A stretch of DNA of 64,000 nucleotides, from the NCBI RefSeq assembly GCF_032854445.1, contig NC_088297.1, positions 8,483,375 through 8,547,374 of the forward strand, read 5' to 3'. The stretch is from Liolophura sinensis (lineage: Eukaryota > Mollusca > Polyplacophora > Chitonida > Chitonidae). A program made the position numbers and the translations under genes. Under the pieces are notes generated by a model, which saw only the letters and a list, made by a program, of their open reading frames with translations, made no database searches and was not told the origin of the DNA. The number at the start of each line of letters is the position of its first letter. The stretch's first letter is position 1. Shown here in pieces: positions 56,001 through 64,000 of the stretch.

Positions 56001-56905
56001 GTAGCCGAAACTGGGGCTGCCATCCGCAAAAAATGCGCTATAGTATTCTGGCGTGTGCATGCTGGGTGTCCCTTGCAACTGTGTGTATGCGGGGTATCCC
56101 TTGTTGCTATGCAGCTGTGTTCTGGTGTGCGCATGCTGGGTATCCCTATGTGGTGCTGCTTGTGGGGGTGCATGTGGGTTGTGTATGTGGGGTATCCCTA
56201 CCCGCGGCAACAAAAGGTAGCCGAAACTGGGGCTGCCATCCGCAAAAAATACGCTATAGTATTCTGGCGTGTGCATGCTGGGTGTCCCTTGCAACTGTGT
56301 GTATGCGGGGTATCCCTTGTTGCTATGCAGCTGTGTTCTGGTGTGCGCATGCTGGGTATCCCTATGTGTGCTGCATATGGGGGTGCATGTGGGTTGTGTA
56401 TGTGGGGGTATCCCTACCCGCGGCAACAAAAGGTAGCCGAAACTGGGGCTGCCATCCGCAAAAAATACGCTATAGTATTCTGGCGTGTGCATGCTGGGTG
56501 TCCCTTGCAACTGTGTGTATGCGGGGTATCCCTTGTTGCTATGCAGCTGTGTTCTGGTGTGTGCATGCTGGGTATCCCTATGTGTGCTGCATATGGGGGT
56601 GCATGTGGGTTGTGTATGTGGGGGTATCCCTACCCGCGGCAACAAAAGGTAGCCGAAACTGGGGCTGCCATCCGCAAAAAATACGCTATAGTATTCTGGC
56701 GTGTGCATGCTGGGTGTCCCTTGCAACTGTGTGTATGCGGGGTATCCCTTGTTGCTATGCAGCTGTGTTCTGGTGTGCGCATGCTGGGTATCCTATGTGT
56801 GCTGCATATGGGGGTGCATGTGGGTTGTGTATGTGGGGTATCCCTACCCGCGGCAACAAAAGGTAGCCGAAACTGGGGCTACCATCCGCAAAAAATACGC
56901 TATAG
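56001..56905 (-). repeat. 216-bp tandem array in the right arm, about four units
   Basis: Unit starts are at 56001, 56217, 56433, 56649 and (partial) 56863. Each unit contains 'gtagccgaaactggggctgc' and four spaced copies of GGTATCCC or GGTGTCCC, which is near-palindromic. The left arm has one such unit and a part. Long frames across the array on both strands (for example 56055-57203) are by-products of the repetition. Confidence 0.95.
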
Positions 56906-57334
56906 TAATTGTAACCCCTTGGCATGTTGTATACACAGTTGGTGTAAAAGCATACCTGGTGCAATTGGTATGTCTAATAGAACCCGAGAGGGGCTGGGGG
57001 CCTCCATTTGCCAAATAGAGGGCGTACCAGAACCCTCCTTCCCTATACTACTATACTTATATCTTTTCACGAGAAGGGCTGGGAGCCTCCATTTGCCAAA
57101 TGGAGGGTCGTCTAGAAGCCCTATTCCCTATACTACTGACCCTATCACCTTAATGAGGAGCCTATGGGCGAACCTAAATATTTTTTTAATACATAATACA
57201 TAGGAGCTATTGGGATAGATATCAGCCCTAGCATGACACACTGACACACTGACCCAGTCCATAAAAAAAAAAGAAACAGAAAAACCGGGGTTGATTCAAT
57301 AGTGAAAAAAAAAACAGTATTATTATTTACAGCA

Positions 57335-57556
57335 ATGTACAGGTATGTAACACGGAGCGTTGATATACCTCTGTGTGGTTGGGAGGGAGTCGCACTTCGT
57401 ACATTAACGTGGGAGGAACAATCTCTACATAATACGTTCGAATGGGTTGACATGCTGACAGACGTCTTCAGTGTACGCTCGCAGCACCTGCAGTCGTCCC
57501 TCATTAACCCTACCATCCGCAAACATACTATGAAGTACATCCATTTAGCTTTGTAG
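57335..57556 (+). CDS. Hypothetical short frame beside the element
   Basis: 73 codons from MYRYVTRSVDIPLCGWEGVA to a stop at 57554-57556. Composition is balanced and protein-like compared with the AT-rich flank, but no family is recognised. An acceptor-like 'tttacag' lies just before the ATG. It could be an exon or a viral/transposon relic. Confidence 0.25.
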   Translation: MYRYVTRSVDIPLCGWEGVALRTLTWEEQSLHNTFEWVDMLTDVFSVRSQHLQSSLINPTIRKHTMKYIHLAL

Positions 57557-58052
57557 GTCGGTGACGACAGCTACCCAGTCTTTCCATTGCGGCGTTGTAC
57601 GGAGCTTCGCCAGGCTAGAAAAGACATAAAGAAGACACCGTCGTCATTCTAATGCCGTCACCGACTGAACCCTATCCACATCAATCAAACTATAGATAGA
57701 TAGATAGATATCACTTAACAACAGGCAAGACATAACCAACACAAAGACCAGGGTGAAATTTCCTTAAAACTTTTTATTTTTTCGAACTCGAACAGTGAAC
57801 GAATCAACGAATGAATGAATAAATGCATGCTGTATGTGTCCATTATTTTTTTCACGGTGAGATATGTCTCGTCATGACGGTTGAATCACCAATATGAAAG
57901 TTCCGACACTCGTCAATGTTTATAACGCGCACCACCCTAGTCACCTTCCTGTAAAAAACACATAGGTAAAAAAAAACGAGAATGAATGAAGGGAGAGGGG
58001 AAAAAAAGAAACAAAACAAAAGTGGGTAAGGGTGGTGCGGTTAAAAAAACAC

Positions 58053-58220
58053 TCAATCGGTCATCGTCTGGGCGGCCTGGTTGTTAGGTAGGATTGTAGG
58101 CTGATCGTCAGGTACAGGGAGGTTGTTGGCTGTCATCAAATACTCCACGTACATTTGGGCGAATGCTGGGTTCGATTTGTTGATCGGCGTCTCATTTAAA
58201 AACTGCCGCAGTTCAGGCGT
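58053..58220 (-). pseudogene. Coding-like remnant, minus strand
   Basis: A frame ending at 58053 reads LNETPINKSNPAFAQMYVEY and DDQPTILPNNQAAQTMTD. Upstream it continues only after a frameshift (LYYLLFAE). It looks like the end of a virus-like or transposon protein, but I cannot name one. Confidence 0.3.
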
Positions 58221-58419
58221 TGGCGTTCAGCAAAAAGGAGATAGTACAGCGACTGCTTCACCCGTATCAGTATAATGGCGGCGGCTTAGAGAAACAGCAC
58301 TAGATAAAAGAGCGCTGGAAATCCGTCCTGCAAACAAAGAGGCACATCGCGTGCTCTGTAAGGATTCCTTCGTCGTCATATATCATATGACTGAAAAATT
58401 GTTAGGTACGACGTTAAAC

Positions 58420-60245
58420 CCCAAGCATTCCTTCTGTGTGTTAGCAAAGATACCTGTATGCGTTAGCACAGTTACCTGTAAATGATCACATGGTTACCTG
58501 TATGTGGTAATATAGTTCGTGTATGTGTTAGTATACTTGCCTGTATGTGTTTGTATTGTTAAAGGTGGAGAAAACATAAAAATGACATAAAGTTCAGATG
58601 AAAGAGTGCGAAAAGTTATTCCTAAATGTGGTCTTCAACCTTTTTTCCGATTTTTCCTGACGGAGAAAAGGACACTTGAAAATAATTTTTGTACGGTATG
58701 CGGTGGGTATTTGGGACCACCTTTTGGTATTTATAGTCTTGTTTAATAATGTCATAAATGAGGATGTAACACAGGATGTAACACAGGATGTAACACAGGA
58801 TGAAACACAGGTGTAATACATATTTTTAATTTGTTCTTTTCACCAAAGAAATGTATTAAACCTCAGTTTGGATCATATTTTTATTTTTAATATGTTCATA
58901 AATATTGTCATAATTTAGGTTAAATGCATGTTCCTTATTTAGAACATTATTATGCAACAACGATAAATACCAAAAGTTAGTCCCAAATACCCACCATATA
59001 AAAATATTTTCAAATACCTTTTTCTCTTGAAAAAAAACCCCCAAAAAGTATTAAAGATCATATTTGCACATAAGTTTTGATGCTCTTTCATCTGATTTTC
59101 GCATCATTTTTATGTTTTCTTCTCCTTTAGTAGTTACCTTTATGTGCTCACATAGTTAATTGTGTTTGTGAGTATATTTACCTGCATGCGCTAACATTTC
59201 TACCTGTATCTGTTAGTGTAGTTACTCTACGTGTTATAATAATTTCCTTTATGTGTTAGAATCATACAGTGTATGTGTTTGTATAGTTACCTGTTTGTGT
59301 TATTATTGTTTCCATTATTTGTAAGTATAGTTACCTCAATGTGTTAGTTACTAGTACAGTTGCCTGTATGTGATAGTTACCTGTATGTGATAGTTACCTG
59401 TATGTGTTAGTATAGTTACCTGTATGTGTTTGTGCAGTTGACGGTATGTGTTAGTATAGTTACCTGTCTGTGTTAGTGCAGTTGACAGTATGTGTTAGTA
59501 TAGTTACCTGTATGTGTCTGTGCAGTTGACGGTATGTGTTAGTATAGTTACCTGTCTGTGTTAGTGCAGTTGACGGTATGTGTTAGTATAGTTACCTGTC
59601 TGTGTTAGTGCAGTTGACGGTATGTGTTAGTATAGTTACCTGTATGTGTTTGTGCAGTTGACGGTATGTGTTAGTATAGTTACCTGTCTGTGTTAGTGCA
59701 GTTGACGGTATGTGTTACTATAGTTACCCGTATGTGTTAGCGCAGTTGACAATATGTGTTACTATAGTTACCCGTATGTGTTAGTGCAGTTGACAATATG
59801 TGTTAGTATAGTTACCTGTATGCTTCATTATAGTTGCCTGTATCTTTTAGTATAATAAAATTTGTGTTTGGTTGTACACAATATGATTAGCTCGATATGT
59901 TAGCATAGTTACCTTTATGTGGTAGTATAGTTCCTTGTATCTTTTAGTAGAACACCCTATATCTGTTACTATAATAACTTGTATGTGTAAGTATAGTTAT
60001 CTTTTTGTGTTAACATAGTTACTTCCGTTTTTTAGTATAATTACTTGTACGCATTAAACTATTTACGTCTATATATTGTAACAATTACTTCCACGAAATA
60101 GCACAGTTAACTGTATGTGTTAACATAGTTACCTGTATGTATTAGTAAAGTTACCTCCATGAACAAGTATAGTTTCCTGTTTATGTTATTATAGTTACTT
60201 GTATGTGTTAGTATACTTAACTGTTTGTGTTTGTACAGTTACCCC
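58420..60245. repeat. Minisatellite, 22-24 bp unit, interrupted at 58561-59128
   Basis: The core is 'gtatgtgttagtatagttac' + 'ct', with a variant 'gtgcagttgacg'. A block of dimers around 59400-59830 is most homogeneous; both outer parts are diverged. The foldback element splits the array near its left end. Confidence 0.9.
58561..59128. mobile_element. Foldback/MITE-like element with about 200-bp arms
   Basis: Arms 58561-58763 and 58930-59128 are inverted copies: 'gagaaaacataaaaatga' against 'tcatttttatgttttct', and 'ggtgggtatttgggac' against 'gtcccaaatacccacc'. The centre contains a short 'aggatgtaacac' tandem. It interrupts the minisatellite and has no coding capacity. Confidence 0.8.
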
Positions 60246-61070
60246 TTTGCTGATTTTCTTCAGTGTTGGAGTGCTGCATTCTAATGACACAAAACCTCCA
60301 TTAAAAGACAGATGAATGTTTCAGAATTCCAGTACATTATAATACATCACAGAAACTATAATCATCAAAATTTTCTTTCTTTTCTGATAATTTTTACTTC
60401 AAAAATGCTTAACTAATAAAATGAAATTCGCCATAGAGACAGACAACATGTAGACCTCTAAATTTTGAAAGACTCTGGTTTCTGTCTCGAAGATATCTGA
60501 GTTGCATTTTGGTCATGTGACCAAAAATTTGTGATTTTCCAACTTGCGAGCATTCCACTTAAAATGTTAGAAACGTTTTATATTAAATAGAAACAGTACT
60601 ATATACATTTAATTTGGTCATAATCTCTTGCTTTCTTTCTGTTGTGTAACGGGGCACTGGAGGTAAAGGGATACTTATTGTCCAATTCGTGTTCTTGTTG
60701 ATAAGCTGATAAAAACGACCGTCAGAGAAAATATTGTGTAGTACAAACAAAATTACATGTTTAAGGATGGTATGAAAAAAATTCTTCCGATGCACTGAAC
60801 TACCTAAACTGTTACCAATCATTATAGAATGAGATCAAAATGACAAATCTGTATGATTGTTTTTCTAAACTTCGTATACCCAAACCGAGAATGCTGGAGG
60901 CTTTCCTTCATGTGATTGTCCTGAATAAGAAATCAAAATATTGAACTTCAGAAAGAGGTATTGGTAAAAAGTTGTGTTAAGTATTTTTATCTACAAAGCA
61001 GTCTACAATCTACAAGTTGTTGGGCTTCTGTTGCCCATTTGTTGACGTGCTTACACAGTACAATGAGCCA
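60246..61070. other. Spacer with no recognised feature
   Basis: AT-rich, with only short frames. Confidence 0.4.
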
Positions 61071-61074
61071 GAAT

Positions 61075-61262
61075 CGTCTTACCAATGAGGTTGCTTTGAG
61101 TTCCCGTCCAGCTCTTCCTCTGTTTTCCTGAGAAACCTGCAGATGCTCGTGGGTTTCACCCAGGCTATGCCCGGTTTCCTCTTGCCACAATACTTGTTGC
61201 TGTCTTGTATTAGTGAAATATACTTGATTACGTCGTAAAAACAACAATGAATTAGATGAATA
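61075..61262 (+). repeat. SINE family A, diverged
   Basis: 'gagttcccgtccagctcttc', 'gtgggtttcacccaggct' and 'gtgaaatatacttgattacg' keep the family order. Confidence 0.7.
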
Positions 61263-61335
61263 CATGAGATGAAGCAGTTGTTAACTCTGAAATTTCACAA
61301 CTTTTTGGGTGTTCTCTCCCTGTTTATTTCATTAG

Positions 61336-62750
61336 GAAGACGCTATTTCATATGGAAAGAAGATGATACACAGATTGTGACTGACCATTTTCAGGCTTAC
61401 ATCATAAACTCAGAACAGGAAGGAACAGAAGGCTCTCTTCCAGGTACACTTTGTAAAAAAAATTGGGGCTGGAAACTTGCCTCACTCAAAATAATTCTGG
61501 TCTGTTAACTAGTTAATCCTTACTACAAAGTGTGGGTGCATTCCCAGACGTAGATGTAACCTTCTCTCCCTTTTGGTGAGGGTCTTTGTGAAAATAAGCC
61601 GTCAGTTATTTATAATCTAAGAATATCATCATTTTTTTGTGGTTAAAGAAGTTTTAGGCGATGTTTTCAGCTGTAGGCCTTCAAAGACATGTATTTGGGG
61701 TTATGTCCTATACATATATTTGGTATAACCTTGTGTCTTGCGTGAGGAAGGAATGTAGCAATTGACTAAACATGTGTACTGACACCATTCTGTTGAGCTC
61801 AGATCTGAACGTCATTTTATTTGTTTATTTTTTAGACGTCATGGCATCCAGTTGTGAAATATTAAAATGTAATGGGTAGATCTACCACATGCAATGTCTT
61901 ACCACCCCTTCTTATGACAATGTTACTTTTCATTCAAGTCTTGGTGAAAGCATTTGTGACGTCATGACGTCACAGAAACATTGAACATTTTTAACCATTT
62001 TGTGGGACATCTTGTTGACCTACTTGTAGCAATATTGATTAAGATCGGCAAAATACGTGTTCTTGATTGACAGTTTGGAAAGCGCTATGGCTAAAGTGAT
62101 ACCCAATATGTGAGGTAACACTTTTATGACATGGATGAGTGAGGAAAACCCCATGGATTTCACCGATGTATAAATAATAAAAACTGATATTTCACCTTTA
62201 TATAGACGCTAAAGATATTCTTGAATACGGCGTAAAACACCAGTCAAGTAAAGAAATAAATTCTAAAAGCAAATCTTCCTTTCAAGCATCCTTTTATCTG
62301 TGGAAATGAACACCACGGGCAGATAATATTTGCTTACTGCCCACAGTTGACAGCAGTATGGAATAAGCAACAATGGAATAATAAAGTCTATTGTGAAGTA
62401 TTTTCAAGAAGCCAATATGCGTTTTGGTTTTGTTTTATAAATAATTTTGTATTAGGATAAGACGGATATTAAGATATAAGATACAACTGTCCTCAGAACT
62501 TTTATATGTTTTTTTTTTACTTAAAAAATTACCAAATTTGATTTCATCATTAATTAATTGCTCAAACCCTTCTGAACTTGTTACAGGAGAAAAGAAAATT
62601 AAAGACTTTCTCCGAGGGAGTAATATAATGGAAGACCTTCAGCTTGATCAAGCATGGGACATTATGAAAGTTAAGGTGTTCAATGAAAGAACGAGGAGGA
62701 AGGTAGCAGCCAAGAAAATGATGAAAAAAAAATTAAAATATCTTCACTGA
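61336..62750 (+). CDS. Last two exons of an unidentified gene, SANT/Myb-like C-terminal region
   Basis: The exon 61336-61443 has acceptor 'ttcattag' and donor G|GTACAC; the exon 62587-62750 has acceptor 'gttacag' and ends with TGA. The phases match (g|ga). The joined frame reads RRYFIWKEDDTQIVTDHFQA, then SLPGEKKIKDFLRG, then AWDIMKVKVFNERTRRK and a lysine-rich end. The pattern W.EEE...HF...LPG...I..FL resembles a C-terminal module seen in many uncharacterised, often transposon-linked, invertebrate and fish proteins. Upstream exons were not found, so the gene is partial or a relic. The function is unknown. Confidence 0.45.
61957..61972. promoter_or_regulatory. Two adjacent perfect CRE sites
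   Basis: TGACGTCA occurs twice without a gap, forming a 16-bp palindrome of the CREB/ATF consensus. It lies in the intron between the two exons above. Binding is inferred from the motif only. Confidence 0.35.
62208..62262 (+). repeat. SINE tail fragment
   Basis: 'gatattcttgaatacggcgt' and 'aaacaccagtcaa' match the SINE tail only. Confidence 0.7.
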
Positions 62751-63689
62751 GTTGAGCAATACATCATCTAAGTACATGCATTTAAATTTGACATGCAGCT
62801 TTAGGCTTTTGTAACTCATTGCTTCTGGAGCATTCCATGGGAAATAACCCAGAGTGTCTCGGGTTACCATCTCAGATTTGATAGCAGGTATGAACATGCG
62901 TCTGATGAGCACATGCGAAATCTTAAATTTTGAAATATGGCCTCTGAAAAAAAAAACTCTTCAGCTTCAGAGGGCATTATACCAGATACATTTGTGCTTG
63001 TGTGTACAAATATGAAATTGTTCATGGGTACTGTTTGGTAACTATAGATAATGGAAAGTAAGTCATATCTTGGACATGGTCATCAATTTATAGTGTGCTG
63101 AACTTAGCATTTCAATCAGTTTTAAATTTTGGGAGCGAGACGTGGAAGTCCACAGAGAAAAACGTTGCAGTTTTGCCTTCATTTTAAACAATTCTGTTGG
63201 TTCTGTTACTGGGCTATCACAAATAAAAATGATAACCATTTATAGACGAATTATTTCGGTGAGAAAATTGGCTGGCCTGGAATGCAACCTTAAAATGACT
63301 TTATGATTTCGATGATTCAAACCTGAATCTTGCAAACATCAAAATTTCTCAGTATTGTCTACAGCCCTTAATAGATCTAACATATATATTATGATTAGCT
63401 TGATTCATAGTTAACCACTCACCACTGATTCCCAAGACGTGTGCCTCACTGCTGAAAACGTAGAGTTACTTACTTATCAATCTTTAAAGTCTGGTTCCAA
63501 TTTCAAGAAAAAATAGTATTATATAACCAATGATTCACTATTGTGACCAGGATTCAAGTTGTTCTGCTGTAAGTAAGGATGAACATACATCTTGGAAATT
63601 TTAATGTATGTATATATTATTAATTGTTTAAACTGAAAGATTTTTTGTGATGTGGCAGTATCTATTGCTAATTTTTCAGATCAATGTAG
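62751..63689. other. Flank after the gene end
   Basis: No gene, repeat family or clear poly(A) arrangement was recognised. Confidence 0.4.
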
Positions 63690-64000
63690 CATTGACGTGT
63701 TTCGAGAGTTTGATCTCACCAGTGTTGTGAGGTGGTAGCATATTCAGCTAACTTGTAAGGTCACTGCCAGAGTAAAGATTACATGCTTCAAGATTTTGAT
63801 CTCACCAATGTTTACGTTTGAGGCGGTAATGTATATACCATACTTGTGAGAAGACAGCCAGGATTAGTGATGAGATGTTTCAAGATTTTGATCTCACAAG
63901 TGTTTACTATATTAATGTCTATACAGTAGCTTACTTGTGAGGCCATAGCCCTTTTGGTGATGACATACATCCAGATTTTGATCTCACAAGTGTTTACGTG
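63690..64000. repeat. Minisatellite at the window edge, unit about 90 bp
   Basis: 'agattttgatctcacaagtg' plus 'tttac' starts each of at least three units; the array continues past the window end. Confidence 0.85.

Larger units (their letters stand above)
52324..57138. mobile_element. GC-rich element with very long terminal inverted repeats, family not recognised
   Basis: Both ends begin 'cagtagtataggg' (52324 inward; 57138 inward on the other strand). The arms are 52324-53808 and about 55235-57138, with a unique core of about 1.4 kb. From the outside in, each arm has paired subterminal repeats with a 21-bp palindrome, a 216-bp repeat array, a 72-codon frame, and the first part of a longer frame. 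The core holds the rest of that frame and a second one, both on the minus strand. The coding parts are clearly GC-richer than the surrounding DNA, suggesting foreign origin. The arms differ by indels, array length and a coiled-coil block, so they have evolved separately. No transposase or polymerase motif was recognised. The target duplication is unclear (at most 'ac'). Confidence 0.7.
55235..57138 (-). repeat. Right terminal inverted arm
   Basis: It is longer than the left arm because the array has four units. Palindromes lie at 57001-57021 and 57086-57106. It lacks the coiled-coil block of the left arm. Confidence 0.9.

Noticed and set aside
52324-57138. Inverted arms as a simple sequencing foldback artefact
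   Set aside because: The arms differ in array number, several indels and the coiled-coil block, which a read artefact would not produce.
56055-57203. 382-codon plus-strand frame over the right arm
   Set aside because: 216 is a multiple of three, so the array stays open in several frames on both strands. There is no protein-like variation between units.

Overview
The window is nuclear DNA of an invertebrate animal, most likely a mollusc. Genes are split by GT-AG introns, the background is AT-rich, and there are many copies of tRNA-derived SINEs whose 3' tail (core 'gaaatattcttgagtacgg', ending in TAAA repeats) I associate with molluscan genomes. The species cannot be named from sequence alone.

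Two complete protein genes are supported, both on the + strand. (1) 5.5-14.0 kb: a nine-exon organic anion transporting polypeptide (SLCO/OATP). Its exons join in phase into 679 codons and carry the family signature DPRWIGAWWLGFL plus a Kazal-like cysteine loop. (2) 34.6-49.9 kb: an RNA-binding protein of the A1CF/RBM46/RBM47 group, with three RRMs and a C-terminal double-stranded RNA-binding domain. Its middle three exons sit in a 3.6-3.9 kb unit present three times in tandem. A shorter gene end (two exons, 61.3-62.75 kb) and a few orphan exon-like blocks are less certain.

The rest is repeat and mobile DNA. 0-5 kb: dispersed repeats and a minisatellite. 14-20 kb: gene-poor, with SINEs and a (TA)n run. 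20.7-21.8 kb: a Penelope-like element remnant with a GIY-YIG domain. 22.1-24.7 kb: an inverted, broken copy of SLCO exons 5-6 with a large 25-bp minisatellite. 24.8-25.3 kb: an (ACTAC)n block. 25.3-28.4 kb: a decayed Polinton/Maverick (adintovirus-like) fragment. 28.7-30.3 kb: a decayed RecQ-like helicase gene that keeps an intron. 31.7-34.6 kb: dispersed repeats, including an inverted copy of the last exon of the RNA-binding gene just upstream of that gene. 52.3-57.1 kb: a GC-rich element with very long terminal inverted repeats, subterminal palindromes, 216-bp arrays and unrecognised proteins. 58.4-60.2 kb: a minisatellite interrupted by a foldback element.

Three points stand out. In both complete genes, a minisatellite next to an exon is built from that exon's own splice junction (acceptor in SLCO intron 4, donor in intron 4 of the RNA-binding gene). 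The triplicated exon cassette has 0-0 phase, so one, two or three copies could be spliced in frame. The 4.8-kb GC-rich element matches no family I recognise and is the best candidate for an undescribed system. Domain calls were made by eye and no database search was run.
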